Below are positions 25,279 to 33,671 of a stretch of 64,000 bases of DNA, in pieces (the stretch's first letter is position 1; every line of letters begins with the position of its first letter). Position numbers and translations under genes: made by a program. Source of the DNA: Candidatus Marsarchaeota archaeon (GTDB lineage: Archaea > Micrarchaeota > Micrarchaeia > Micrarchaeales > Micrarchaeaceae); assembly GCA_023473665.1 (NCBI GenBank), contig JAMCYM010000003.1, positions 124,001 through 188,000 of the forward strand, read 5' to 3'. The notes under the pieces were generated by a model. That model had not been told where the DNA came from, ran no database searches, and saw nothing but the letters and a program-made list of their open reading frames with translations.

Positions 25279-25434
25279 ATGGCAGAATTCCAGTGCAGCA
25301 TATGCAAACTACACTACAGGAACAGGGGGCTTTCGGAGGGGTGCTACAAGTGGTGCTCTAAACACGACAGCTGCAACCTGAAAGTCGCCAGCCAGTCAAT
25401 AGAAGCTTTAGAAAGCAGAAAGAGGTTGAAGTGA
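25279..25434 (+). CDS. Small cysteine-rich protein of the copper operon
   Basis: A 51-residue protein with five Cys (positions 6, 9, 22, 26, 32) and His 11 and 29 in the pattern CxxCxLH...[12 protein letters not shown]. The ligand density and operon position suggest a metal chaperone or scavenger. I recall similar small proteins beside metal transporters, but I cannot name a family. Its TGA overlaps the ATG of copA. Confidence 0.75.
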   Translation: MAEFQCSICKLHYRNRGLSEGCYKWCSKHDSCNLKVASQSIEALESRKRLK

Positions 25435-27503
25435 TGGCAACAGATCCGGTATGCGGGATGAACGTTGAAGAAGGCAGCACTAGCCTGGTCAGCGAGCAGG
25501 GAGGCAAGAAATACTACTTTTGCAGCGCCACGTGCAAGCTCCAGTTCGACAAGCCCGAACTTGAGATGAGGGTGCTGAAACGGGCACTCATCGTGGCATG
25601 GCCGTTGACCGTAACAGTGTCAATACTCACATATGTTTTGCACCTGGGCTATGGCAACTATGCGATGCTTGTTCTGGCTAGCATAGTCCAGTTCTACTCG
25701 GGGCGAAGGTTCTACGCCGGAATAATCGATGCAATAAAGAACAAATCGGCAAACATGGATACTCTAATCGCGATAGGCACCTCAGCGGCTTGGGTGTACA
25801 GCACGGTTGTAGTGCTCTTCCCTGCAGTATTCCCAACGGGTGGGGTCTATTACGACACATCAACAATCATAATAGCCCTGATACTGACCGGAACGTACAT
25901 GCAGAGGCTTGCAGAGTCAAGGGCATCAACCGCGGTTTCAGCACTCGTGACGCTGCAGCCTAAGGTCGCGCACTTGGTGAAAGGAAATGGTGTAACAGAT
26001 GTTCCGATAGAGCAGATTAAGGAGGATGACATGCTCCTTGTCAAGCCTGGAGAGAAGATACCAACTGATTCCGTAGTTCAGGAAGGCGAAAGCTCTGTTG
26101 ATGAATCCATGATAACCGGTGAAAGCATACCAGTCACGAAGAGGAAGGGAGACAAGGTGACTGGAGGGACCATGAATGCCACCAGCTCGCTTAGGATAAA
26201 GGCGGCCAAGGTAGGCGAAGATACCGCCCTGGCGCAGATAATAAAGATAGTCAGGGATGCAGCTTCGAGCAAGGTGCCCATACAGAAGCTTGCTGACAAA
26301 GTATCATCATATTTCGTTCCAGTAGTGGTGCTTATCGGTCTGGTAGCTGCGCTTGCATGGTATTTTGTTTGGGGAGTGGGGCTTAATGTTTCCATACTCA
26401 TATTCGTCAGCGTGCTGATAATAGCATGCCCGTGCGCGCTTGGCATCGCGACTCCGGCGGCACTTCTTGTTTCTTCAGGAAAGGCAGCAAAGGAGGGCAT
26501 ACTGGTCAAGAGCGGAGAGAGCCTGCAGATGGCGAGCAAAGTCAATGCCATAGTGCTTGACAAGACTGGCACGCTGACAAAGGGGAAGCCAGAAGTTACT
26601 GACATAGTGCCACTTTCCAATTACAGCGAAAAGCAGGTGCTCGGTTTCGCTGCAGTAGCCGAGATAAATTCGGAGCACGTGCTAGGCAAGGCGATAGTTG
26701 CCAGGGCCAGCAATGAAAAGATAAAGGCAGAGTTCCCGAAGAAATTCAACTACAAACAAGGATTTGGAATAACTGCATTTGACAAGAATGGCAGGAAGAT
26801 AATGATAGGCAACAGGGAGCTGTTCGGCAATGTCATTCCGAAAGAATCTGGAATGCAGCTCCAGAAACTGGAATCCGACGGGAAAACGACGCTGATAATA
26901 GCTGTTGATGACAAGATAATAGGGCTTATAGCTCTTGCTGACGTCCTGAAAGAAGACAGTAAGAAGGCGATCGAGGCACTGCAAGGTTCGGGAAAAGAAG
27001 TATGGCTTGTCACCGGGGACAATGAGCGTGTCGCAAATGCAGTTGCAAGGCAGCTGGGCATAACGGATGTTATAGCGCAGTCCAAACCTGAGCAGAAGAT
27101 GGAAAAGATTGCTGCGTTGCAGAAATTAGGCAAGGTCGTGGCCATGGTCGGCGACGGCATAAACGATGCGCCAGCGCTTACAAAGGCCGACCTAGGCATA
27201 GCCATAGGCGCAGGGACTGAAGTTGCAGTACAGGCGGGCGGCATAATCCTAATAAGGAACAGCATTTATGATGCCTACATTGCATTGGAGCTTGGCAAGA
27301 AGACGATGTCAAAGATTAGGCAGAATCTCTTCTGGGCTTTCGGTTACAATGCAATACTAATACCGGTGGCTGCCGGAGCGCTTATACCGTTCTTTACAAT
27401 AAGCGTCTACAGCTTCCTGCCTATTCTGGCGGCGTTTGCTATGGCTTTCAGCTCTGTTACAGTAGTTTCAAACTCCTTGTTACTCGGAAGGTTTAAGGTA
27501 TAA
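25434..27503 (+). CDS. copA: Copper-transporting P1B-type ATPase with N-terminal YHS domain
   Basis: A 689-residue membrane pump exporting Cu(I). The N-terminal YHS domain (residues ~3-42) replaces the usual HMA domain. Transmembrane helices flank the actuator TGES loop. The ion motif is Cys332-Pro-Cys334, phosphorylation is at Asp376 (DKTGTLTKG), and the hinge is [10 protein letters not shown] in helix 7 and MxxSS in helix 8 indicate copper specificity. The SEHP motif of this family reads SEHV: His415 is kept but proline is Val416. The ATG overlaps the preceding stop and has GAGGTTG as SD. Confidence 0.93.
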   Translation: MATDPVCGMNVEEGSTSLVSEQGGKKYYFCSATCKLQFDKPELEMRVLKRALIVAWPLTVTVSILTYVLHLGYGNYAMLVLASIVQFYSGRRFYAGIIDAIKNKSANMDTLIAIGTSAAWVYSTVVVLFPAVFPTGGVYYDTSTIIIALILTGTYMQRLAESRASTAVSALVTLQPKVAHLVKGNGVTDVPIEQIKEDDMLLVKPGEKIPTDSVVQEGESSVDESMITGESIPVTKRKGDKVTGGTMNATSSLRIKAAKVGEDTALAQIIKIVRDAASSKVPIQKLADKVSSYFVPVVVLIGLVAALAWYFVWGVGLNVSILIFVSVLIIACPCALGIATPAALLVSSGKAAKEGILVKSGESLQMASKVNAIVLDKTGTLTKGKPEVTDIVPLSNYSEKQVLGFAAVAEINSEHVLGKAIVARASNEKIKAEFPKKFNYKQGFGITAFDKNGRKIMIGNRELFGNVIPKESGMQLQKLESDGKTTLIIAVDDKIIGLIALADVLKEDSKKAIEALQGSGKEVWLVTGDNERVANAVARQLGITDVIAQSKPEQKMEKIAALQKLGKVVAMVGDGINDAPALTKADLGIAIGAGTEVAVQAGGIILIRNSIYDAYIALELGKKTMSKIRQNLFWAFGYNAILIPVAAGALIPFFTISVYSFLPILAAFAMAFSSVTVVSNSLLLGRFKV

Positions 27504-27583
27504 CAAAACCCAAAAGGAAGCACCACACACACCCAGACGTCACATCCACTACATTTAAATTGCTTGAAAGCAATATAGCCAGT

Positions 27584-28150
27584 ATGGAGCAGTACGATAA
27601 AGAGTTTCTGGAATACATGAAGATCAAGTATAAGCTCACGCTAGGCGAAGCGACAAAAGGCACAGAACCACAGATAATAAAGTTTGCGCTTGCGTGGGAC
27701 GTCTGGAAGCACGCGAAGAGCATTTATTCTAAGATGGGGCAGGATAGCATATACAGTTTCATGTCCAGGGACCATTTAAGGCTTGACTATATTTTTCAGG
27801 AGTTCAGGAAGTCAAAAAAGGCAGCAGAAGCCGAGCAGCTCTTCCTCGAGTTGAGGGCAGGCATAGAGCGCCACATAAAATGGGAGGAAGGCATATTGTT
27901 TCCGCTTTCCGAGAAGAAAATGGGAAATGGTTCGCTGATAACAGATGAGCTGATACTGCAGCATAACAGGATAAAAGATGATCTGAAAGGATTGGCAACT
28001 AGCTTAAAACTCAGAGATACTGGTCTTGAGGATGATTTGGAGCAACTGCTGGCAGCGCATGACAAGACAGAGGAAGAAGACTTGTATTTATGGATGGACA
28101 ATAATGTCGATGATAAGGCAAGGAAGGATGCATTATCAAGGATGGCGTGA
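27584..28150 (+). CDS. Hemerythrin-like HHE domain protein
   Basis: A 188-residue helical protein with the HHE cation-binding pattern: DHLRLDYIF, IERHIKWEEGILFP, ILQHNRI and LAAHDKTEEEDLY. Such proteins hold a di-iron site that senses or stores oxygen or nitric oxide. About 60 N-terminal residues precede the four-helix bundle. A CATTTAAATT TATA box (about 27547-27556) fixes the start at 27584 rather than further upstream. It is next to, but not in, the copper operon. Confidence 0.85.
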   Translation: MEQYDKEFLEYMKIKYKLTLGEATKGTEPQIIKFALAWDVWKHAKSIYSKMGQDSIYSFMSRDHLRLDYIFQEFRKSKKAAEAEQLFLELRAGIERHIKWEEGILFPLSEKKMGNGSLITDELILQHNRIKDDLKGLATSLKLRDTGLEDDLEQLLAAHDKTEEEDLYLWMDNNVDDKARKDALSRMA

Positions 28151-28158
28151 TTTTCGCG

Positions 28159-28683
28159 TCATCTATAGACTATGCGCAACCTGTTAACCCTCGCACTTTT
28201 TGTAAGCTTATGGGGCTTTGAGTTTGTAGGACTGAAGATGTGCCGAACATCCACACCCTTAACTAGGAGCGCGTCCGCTATAAGCGACCTGTGGCATCTC
28301 CACGGCACCGCCTCTGCGCACATTATGACTGTCTGTCTCTTCTTCGCTAGGCCTATGAGCTTGATTAGGTTTTTTCTGAACTCGCTGGTCTGCATATAGT
28401 CCGCGAAGCCCCTGAACGATGCATTGTGCCAGTACGTATTGATTGAGTCCTTCGATGGGTGTCTAAGACCTCCAAGGCCTTTCATGTGAATGTAGTGCAT
28501 GTGGTGCCTTTTCAGGCTAGCAGCGAGTCTTCTCTCATTGAACTGTGGATTGGCTCTGGACTTTGGTATGGTACGTATATCGACAAGTTCCTTTATCCCG
28601 TATGCATCCAGCAGTCTCATTAATTCACTAAGCTTGCGTGTCGAATGCCCTACTGTAAAAACGACCGGCTTATTTTTAGCCAT
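28159..28683 (-). CDS. DUF488 family protein
   Basis: A 174-residue protein of the main DUF488 branch: FTVGHSTRKLSELMRLLDAYGI, VDIRTIPKSRANPQFN, and the C-terminal CAEAVPWRCHRSLIADAL. The conserved Cys/His residues suggest an enzymatic or nucleotide-related role, not established. Its ATG overlaps the end of the glycosylase gene by 8 bp, so both are translated from one message. A role alongside DNA repair is only a guess from that coupling. Confidence 0.85.
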   Translation of the reverse strand: MAKNKPVVFTVGHSTRKLSELMRLLDAYGIKELVDIRTIPKSRANPQFNERRLAASLKRHHMHYIHMKGLGGLRHPSKDSINTYWHNASFRGFADYMQTSEFRKNLIKLIGLAKKRQTVIMCAEAVPWRCHRSLIADALLVKGVDVRHIFSPTNSKPHKLTKSARVNRLRIVYR

Positions 28684-29191
28684 GCCTTGCCACCCTATCT
28701 ATCCCTCTCAGCTCTTTTATCCTGACGACCGCCCTGCCCCTTATCGGGAAATGCATCACATATGCTCTTGAATTGTGAATGTTCTCCTGCCAACCGAACT
28801 TGAAGCCGTCACTACCTTTGAATTTCGAATAAGTAATCTTTCCTATAAAGCAGACGACCTTTGGATTATTCACTGAGATAAAGTGCAGAACCCTTTTCCT
28901 ACCTGCCTCTTCTTCGCCACGCCTCAATTGCGATACGTTGCGCGAAGGCCTGGTCACTATGTTCGTGAAATTTAGATTGTATACTGGCAGAAACTTGCCT
29001 GTATATATCTGCTTCAGGCTTCTGTCATCTCTCAGCTGTGCGATATCCTCATGTATTATGCCGGAACGATTCAGCAGGTACCAGAACATCTTGTTATTCG
29101 AGAAAGGTACGCCGCGGCTATAGGATCCGTAATGCGGGTTTATGCCAACGAACAGTATCTTTGCGTTCTTTGATAATACGTATCTTATCAC
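28676..29191 (-). CDS. mug: MUG/TDG-family mismatch uracil/thymine-DNA glycosylase
   Basis: A 171-residue family 2 uracil-DNA glycosylase-fold protein: ILFVGINPHYGSYSRGVPFS (motif A, usually GINPG), NKMFWYLLNRSGI, FTNIVTRPSRNVSQL, and a C-terminal MHFPIRGRA in place of the NPSGLN-like motif. It would remove uracil or thymine from mismatches made by deamination. The altered motifs leave substrate range open. It starts with GTG and has a GGCGAT SD. Confidence 0.8.
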   Translation of the reverse strand: MIRYVLSKNAKILFVGINPHYGSYSRGVPFSNNKMFWYLLNRSGIIHEDIAQLRDDRSLKQIYTGKFLPVYNLNFTNIVTRPSRNVSQLRRGEEEAGRKRVLHFISVNNPKVVCFIGKITYSKFKGSDGFKFGWQENIHNSRAYVMHFPIRGRAVVRIKELRGIDRVARHG

Positions 29192-29389
29192 GCAATCGCC
29201 AGGAATCCCTTTTGCATATCCGAAGCAATGTATAAACTTGCTATATGCACAAATTTGATATTGCTGTACACCCTAATGCCTCGACCCATAGGGCTTTCAG
29301 TTTGCAGGCAGGTACAGCGCACAATATGTTTGCAGCGTGCCGCAAGACTCACAATTTAATACCTTTTCGGCGATAGTAACATATTCTAC

Positions 29390-29464
29390 GGGCCTGTAAC
29401 TCAGCTTGGCTAGAGTGGGAGGCTTTTAACCTCTCGGTCGAGGGTCCAAATCCCTCCAGGCCCG
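29390..29464 (+). tRNA. tRNA-Lys (UUU)
   Basis: A 75-nt cloverleaf: acceptor GGGCCTG/CAGGCCC, D-arm ACTC/GAGT, anticodon stem GGAGG/CCTCT with loop CTTTTAA, T-stem GAGGG/CCCTC, discriminator G. The T-loop is TCCAAAT, so position 55 is C instead of the near-universal U. It converges with the LysRS gene 28 bp away. Confidence 0.95.
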
Positions 29465-29492
29465 CTTATACTTGCGGGAAGAGCGGCGCTTT

Positions 29493-30962
29493 TCACTTTT
29501 CGGATTTCTTTTTGCCCCTGCCGCTTTCCTTGGGCTTCATCGCGGGAAACGCGATTATCTCCTTTATCGATGTGTTGTCAGTCAGTATCATGGCCGGCCT
29601 GTCGATCGATATGCCTATGCCTGCCATGGGCGGCATGCCGTACTCGACCGCCTCTATGAAATCCTCGTCGCTTGGTGGAGCCTCGTCGTCGCCCTTTTTG
29701 CGCTCCGCTTCCTGCTCCTCAAACTTCTTGCGCTGCTCTATCGGATCGGTGAGCTCGGAGTAGCAGTTTGCCACCTCCTTTCCTGTAATGTAGAGCTCAA
29801 ACCTTTCGCTGAGCTTCGGATTGCCGCGCTTGTCCTTCGTGAGCGGGCACATGTAGGCCGGGAAATCGAGCACGAAGGCCGGGTCAGATATGCTTGGCTT
29901 GACGTATTTGTCGAATAGCGCATCAGCGACGTGGTACGCGTTCTTTATCGATATCTCAAGCCCCTCCTTCTTGGCCACTGCCGGCGCCTCCTTGTCGGTA
30001 AGAGTCGAGACGTCTATGCCTGCTTTTCTTTTTATCTCGTCAACCCAATGGATCTTCCTGAAGGGCGGTGTGAAGTCGATGCTCTTGCCCTGATACGCTA
30101 TCTTGTAGGAGTCGAACAGCTCCTTGACGAGCCCTGACATGAGCTCTTCCGTCATAACCATGAAGTCGTTGTAGTCCTTGTAAGCCTCATAGAGCTCGAC
30201 TTGCGTGAACTCAGGATTATGCAGCGAGTCTATGTCCTCGTTCCTGAAGTCCTTCGACACCTCATAGACCTTCTCGAAGCCGCCTATGACCAGGCGCTTG
30301 AGGTACAGCTCGTCTGCTATCCTAAGATACACATCGGTATTCAGCGCCTCGTACCTTGTCTTGAATGGTTTCGCCTGCCCGCCGCCGTATACCGGCTGCA
30401 GAACAGGAGTCTCGAACTCCACATAGCCTCGCTTGTCGAGGAAGTCCCTTATGTATTTGAGAATCCTTGCGCGTGCCACGAAGAAGTTGCGCACCTCCGG
30501 ATTGGCTATAAGATCGAGGTACCGCTTCCTGTAGCGCAGTTCGGTGTCGTTGAGCCCGTGGAATTTCTCCGGAAGCTGCCTCAACGATTTGCTTAGCATG
30601 GTTATGCGCAGCGCCTCGAGGCTTATCTCGCCGCGCTTGCTCTTGCCTACAGTGCCCTCTACCCCTATAATGTCTCCAATGTCTATGAGCTCCAGAAGCT
30701 GCATGGCTCCCTTTTCGGTTGAATCTGCAGACGCGATAACCTGCAGCTTGCCGCTCTGGTCAAGCATGTCGAGGAAGTAGAGCTTGCCCATGTGGCGCAT
30801 TCCGGTTACCCTGCCAGCTATCGTTGCGCCCTTTCCTTTCAGGGACTCGAAGCCGTTCCGTATGTCTGCATTCATCATGGTGCGCTTGAACGAATACGGG
30901 TATGGGTCTATGCCCATCGTGCGCAGCCTTTTCAGCTTCTCAAGCTTGAAATCGTCTGTCAT
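29493..30962 (-). CDS. lysS: Lysyl-tRNA synthetase, class II
   Basis: A 489-residue class II enzyme. It has an N-terminal OB anticodon domain (GATIAGRVTGMRHMGKLYFLDM), then motif 1 (RGYVEFETPVLQP), motif 2 (FRNEDIDSLHNPEFTQVELYEAY) and motif 3 (GIGISIDRPAMIL), with GGGQAKPF in the active site. Most euryarchaea use the unrelated class I LysRS; class II in an archaeon suggests acquisition or a lineage trait. The ATG at 30962 has GGTGAGG as SD; the TTG 15 bp upstream is rejected. A Lys/Glu-rich tail closes the protein. Confidence 0.95.
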   Translation of the reverse strand: MTDDFKLEKLKRLRTMGIDPYPYSFKRTMMNADIRNGFESLKGKGATIAGRVTGMRHMGKLYFLDMLDQSGKLQVIASADSTEKGAMQLLELIDIGDIIGVEGTVGKSKRGEISLEALRITMLSKSLRQLPEKFHGLNDTELRYRKRYLDLIANPEVRNFFVARARILKYIRDFLDKRGYVEFETPVLQPVYGGGQAKPFKTRYEALNTDVYLRIADELYLKRLVIGGFEKVYEVSKDFRNEDIDSLHNPEFTQVELYEAYKDYNDFMVMTEELMSGLVKELFDSYKIAYQGKSIDFTPPFRKIHWVDEIKRKAGIDVSTLTDKEAPAVAKKEGLEISIKNAYHVADALFDKYVKPSISDPAFVLDFPAYMCPLTKDKRGNPKLSERFELYITGKEVANCYSELTDPIEQRKKFEEQEAERKKGDDEAPPSDEDFIEAVEYGMPPMAGIGISIDRPAMILTDNTSIKEIIAFPAMKPKESGRGKKKSEK

Positions 30963-31078
30963 GATGCCCCTCACCAAATAGTTTCTATGCGCCCCTTTTA
31001 ATGCTTTTAGTTAAATGCCGGGCCATTGCGGCGCACTGCCGCGCTGCCGCAATGTATTTATATGTTTGAGAGGAATTA

Positions 31079-31113
31079 AGCAGGCGAAACGCCCGAGTGA
31101 AACTCGGATTTTC
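31079..31113 (+). ncRNA. Possible small RNA: two stacked mini-hairpins behind an orphan promoter
   Basis: GGCG-AAA-CGCC (31083-31093) is followed directly by CCGAGT-GAA-ACTCGG (31093-31107) and a TTTT run. A good TATA box (GTATTTATATG, about 31050-31060) lies about 25 bp upstream, with no reading frame behind it and a separate TATA box for tRNA-Ser further on. No box C/D or H/ACA motif is evident. Confidence 0.3.
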
Positions 31114-31206
31114 GGCGTGGACCAACGTACAAACGTTTTAATAGAGTGCGCATCACATATTATGTCGTGCCAGGGTGGCGGAAACCGGTAACGCGTACGC
31201 CTGGAA

Positions 31207-31221
31207 ATCAGTGCACTCGCA
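31207..31221 (+). other. tRNA-Ser intron 1, anticodon loop (37/38)
   Basis: ATCAGTGCACTCGCA at the canonical position. The bulge-helix-bulge is relaxed: exon CTGG against intron CTCG gives one mismatch and one G-T pair in the 4-bp central helix, with 3-nt bulges AAA and CAA. Cleavage needs a splicing endonuclease tolerant of imperfect motifs. Confidence 0.75.
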
Positions 31222-31255
31222 AGCGTATGGCTCTCACGGGCCATCTGGGTTCAAA

Positions 31256-31270
31256 AGCTCACGCTGAATA
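31256..31270 (+). other. tRNA-Ser intron 2, T-loop (59/60)
   Basis: AGCTCACGCTGAATA. Here the bulge-helix-bulge is perfect: central helix TTCA/TGAA, 3-nt bulges AAA and TAT, and an inner GC/GC stem with loop TCAC. Excision rebuilds a standard TTCAAAT T-loop. Confidence 0.8.
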
Positions 31271-31297
31271 TCCCAGCCCTGGCGTTTTGGTGCTAAT

Positions 31298-31978
31298 ATG
31301 GCAGACGAGAAGGAGCAGGCCAAGCCTGATGTGCAGGCCAAGCCCCAGAGGAAGGATGAGCGGCGCGGCGCCACGTCGATAGTCAGGATAGCGGGCAAGG
31401 ACGTCGACGGTTCGCTGAGCATCACGAGAGCGCTGCGCGAGATAAAGGGCATAAGCTTCAGCATGGCCCAGGCCATGAGCTCGATGGCCCAGGAGAAGCT
31501 CGGCATAAATGCATCGACCGCAATCGGCTCGCTCAGCGAAGAGCAAACTGCGAAGCTCGAAGCGCTCATCAAGGAGCCAGCCAAGGCGGGCGTGCCAAAG
31601 TTCCTGCTCAACAGGCGAAAGGACTTCGAGACGGGCGAGGACATGCACACAGTAGGCAACGATCTCATATTTTCTACCAGGCAGGACGTGAGCCGCGACA
31701 TAACCATAAAGGCATGGAGGGGCATGCGCCACCAGTACGGCCAGAAGGTAAGGGGCCAGCACACGAGGAGCACAGGCAGGACCGGCGCTACGGTTGGAGT
31801 GGTAAAGAAGGCAGTGCTGCAGAAACCGGGAGCGGCAGGAGCTCCGGGCGCACCAGGTGTGCCCGGCGCAGCAGGTGCCCAGCCGGCCCAAAGCGCCTCA
31901 GCTGCGCCAGCAGCAAAAGCCCAAGCGGCAGGCGCGTCAACAGCCAAGAAGGAGGAAAAAACAGAGAAGAAGGAATGA
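31298..31978 (+). CDS. rps13: 30S ribosomal protein uS13 with collagen-like tail
   Basis: Residues ~25-175 are uS13 (IVRIAGKDVDGSLSITRALREIKGI, GVPKFLLNRRKDFETG, WRGMRHQYGQKVRGQHTRSTGR). A charged 25-residue N-terminal extension precedes it, and a roughly 50-residue C-terminal tail of Gly-Ala-Pro triplets (GAPGAPGVPG) then Ala/Lys follows. Archaeal uS13 normally ends soon after the TGRTG motif. First gene of the uS13-uS4-uS11 cluster. Confidence 0.95.
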   Translation: MADEKEQAKPDVQAKPQRKDERRGATSIVRIAGKDVDGSLSITRALREIKGISFSMAQAMSSMAQEKLGINASTAIGSLSEEQTAKLEALIKEPAKAGVPKFLLNRRKDFETGEDMHTVGNDLIFSTRQDVSRDITIKAWRGMRHQYGQKVRGQHTRSTGRTGATVGVVKKAVLQKPGAAGAPGAPGVPGAAGAQPAQSASAAPAAKAQAAGASTAKKEEKTEKKE

Positions 31979-31982
31979 TTGA

Positions 31983-32576
31983 ATGGGGGCACCAAAACGC
32001 AACAGGCGCACTTTCGACAAGCCCAAGGACATTTGGAACCTTGCCAGGATAAACGCGGACAACGCCCTCATAAAAGAGTTCGGCCTCAAGAACATGAGCG
32101 AGCTATGGAAGGCGCAGTACGAGCTGAGCAGGCTCAGGGGCAACGTAAGGGGCCTGCTCGCAGGGACCGGCACCGCAGACGTGGAGAAGCGCATCCTTGG
32201 CAGGCTGGTGCGTCTCGGCATAGTGCAGGATGGCGCAACATTGGAGAAGCTGCTCGACCTCAACGAGCAGGCGTTCCTCTCTAGGCGCCTGCAGACGATA
32301 GTGTTCAAGAAGGGCCTTGCAAGGAGCGTGCGCCAGGCGAGGCAGCTCATAACGCACGGCTTCATAGCGATAAACGGCCACAAGGTAGACAGGCCTGGAT
32401 ACATGGTTCGCGCAGACGAGGAGCAGGGCATCGGCTACTTCAAGCACATAGAGATCGCGCCTGTAGTCGCGTCGCAGCGCCAGGCAGAGACTCCTACGCA
32501 GCCAGCCGAGCCGTCGGCAGGGAATGAGCCTGCGCCGGTGTCGGCAGCAGAGCCGGCTGTGGCTCAGGCACAGTAA
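31983..32576 (+). CDS. rps4: 30S ribosomal protein uS4
   Basis: A 197-residue protein: [17 protein letters not shown] start, [20 protein letters not shown], and an S4 RNA-binding domain ([37 protein letters not shown]). The last ~30 residues are a Pro/Ala/Glu-rich tail beyond the usual end. It assembles early on 16S rRNA. It starts 4 bp after uS13. Confidence 0.95.
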   Translation: MGAPKRNRRTFDKPKDIWNLARINADNALIKEFGLKNMSELWKAQYELSRLRGNVRGLLAGTGTADVEKRILGRLVRLGIVQDGATLEKLLDLNEQAFLSRRLQTIVFKKGLARSVRQARQLITHGFIAINGHKVDRPGYMVRADEEQGIGYFKHIEIAPVVASQRQAETPTQPAEPSAGNEPAPVSAAEPAVAQAQ

Positions 32577-32593
32577 CGAAATGGTGTTTTGCA

Positions 32594-33100
32594 ATGGCAA
32601 AGAAGGCAACCACGAAAAAGGTCGCGCAGCCGAGCGCAGCTCCGCAGGTGAAGAAGCCGAAGGCCGAGGTCTCATACGAGGCCAAGGCGATGGAAGAGTC
32701 GAAGATGAAGCCAAGGCCGGAGCGCTGGGCCGTTGCCCATGTTTATTCATCGAAGAACGACACCATAATAACGCTTACCGACCTGAGCGGCGCCGAGACA
32801 TTCGCGGTAGGGAGCGGTGGAATGATAGTCAACGCAGATTCGCAGGAGGGCTCGCCTTACGCAGCGATGCAGGCGGCATACAAGGTGGCTACTACAGCTA
32901 AGGAGAAGGGCATTACCAACATAAACATAGAGATACGGGCACCTGGCGGTCACAACTCCAAGACTCCTGGCCCAGGCGCGCAGGCTGTCGTCAGGGTGCT
33001 GGCAAGGAGCGGCCTCCGCGTAAACAGGATAGAAGACGTCACGCCCATACCGACCGACACGACAAGGAGGCCGGGCGGCAAGCGCGGAAGGAGGGTATGA
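32594..33100 (+). CDS. rps11: 30S ribosomal protein uS11
   Basis: A 168-residue protein with a 45-residue Lys/Ala/Pro-rich N-terminal extension before the uS11 core ([66 protein letters not shown]). Third gene of the conserved cluster, 17 bp after uS4. Rpo3, which often follows in archaea, is absent here. Confidence 0.95.
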   Translation: MAKKATTKKVAQPSAAPQVKKPKAEVSYEAKAMEESKMKPRPERWAVAHVYSSKNDTIITLTDLSGAETFAVGSGGMIVNADSQEGSPYAAMQAAYKVATTAKEKGITNINIEIRAPGGHNSKTPGPGAQAVVRVLARSGLRVNRIEDVTPIPTDTTRRPGGKRGRRV

Positions 33101-33115
33101 AGCTGCCCGCAATGC

Positions 33116-33640
33116 ATGCGTGATCGAGTGTACTCTGGCGCATACCAGATACTTTTCAGCGTTTTCCTATACCCTATAATCTACATTTTCCCGGCATACG
33201 CAGCGAACGGCGCACCAGTGCTGTTCGGCGGTGGCAAGCCCTTGGATCTCGGCCGTACATTCATGGGCAAGCGCATCTTCGGCCCCAACAAAACCATAAG
33301 GGGCACCCTGTCCAGCATCGCTGTCGGGATAGTTGTGGGCGCCATCGAGTACCCGTTCCTGCACTACATGCTTCCTATATCGGTGCTGCTGGCGCTCGGC
33401 GCCAACGCCGGCGACCTGCTCGGCAGCTTCGTCAAGCGCAGGCTCAACCTCAAGTCGGGAGCCGGCGCCCCTGTCCTTGACCAGTATGGTTTCTTCGTGT
33501 TTGCGCTGCTGTTCGCCTTCTGGCTGGGCCACCTGCCAGGTCTCTACGGATTGCTCTTCTTGGTGGCGCTCACCGGTTTCCTCCACATAGCGACCAACAT
33601 GGGCGCGTACGCGCTCAAGCTGAAGCGCGTTCCGTGGTGA
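33116..33640 (+). CDS. carS: CDP-archaeol synthase
   Basis: A 174-residue membrane enzyme that activates digeranylgeranylglyceryl phosphate with CTP in archaeal lipid synthesis. The PVLFGGGKPLDLGRTFMGKRIFG loop, NKTIRGT, and GDLLGSFVKRRLNLKSGAGAPVLDQ are diagnostic. Five hydrophobic helices are visible. It starts 15 bp after uS11. Confidence 0.92.
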   Translation: MRDRVYSGAYQILFSVFLYPIIYIFPAYAANGAPVLFGGGKPLDLGRTFMGKRIFGPNKTIRGTLSSIAVGIVVGAIEYPFLHYMLPISVLLALGANAGDLLGSFVKRRLNLKSGAGAPVLDQYGFFVFALLFAFWLGHLPGLYGLLFLVALTGFLHIATNMGAYALKLKRVPW

Positions 33641-33671
33641 TTGTGCGGGCATACTCGCTGACATAACCTCC

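Larger units (their letters stand above)
31169..31284 (+). tRNA. tRNA-Ser (GGA) with two 15-nt introns
   Basis: A type II tRNA: acceptor GCCAGGG/CCCTGGC, D-arm GCG/CGC with GG in the loop, anticodon stem TACGC/GCGTA, long variable arm TGGC...GCCA, T-stem CTGGG/CCCAG, discriminator G. Both the anticodon loop and the T-loop are 22 nt instead of 7. Removing 15 nt from each restores CTGGAAA (anticodon GGA) and TTCAAAT. A CGTTTTAATAG promoter lies about 30 bp upstream. uS13 follows 13 bp after the tRNA. Confidence 0.92.

Noticed and set aside
31169-31284. tRNA-Ser as a broken tRNA pseudogene
   Set aside because: All stems are intact and both insertions are the same length, at known intron positions, one with a perfect bulge-helix-bulge.
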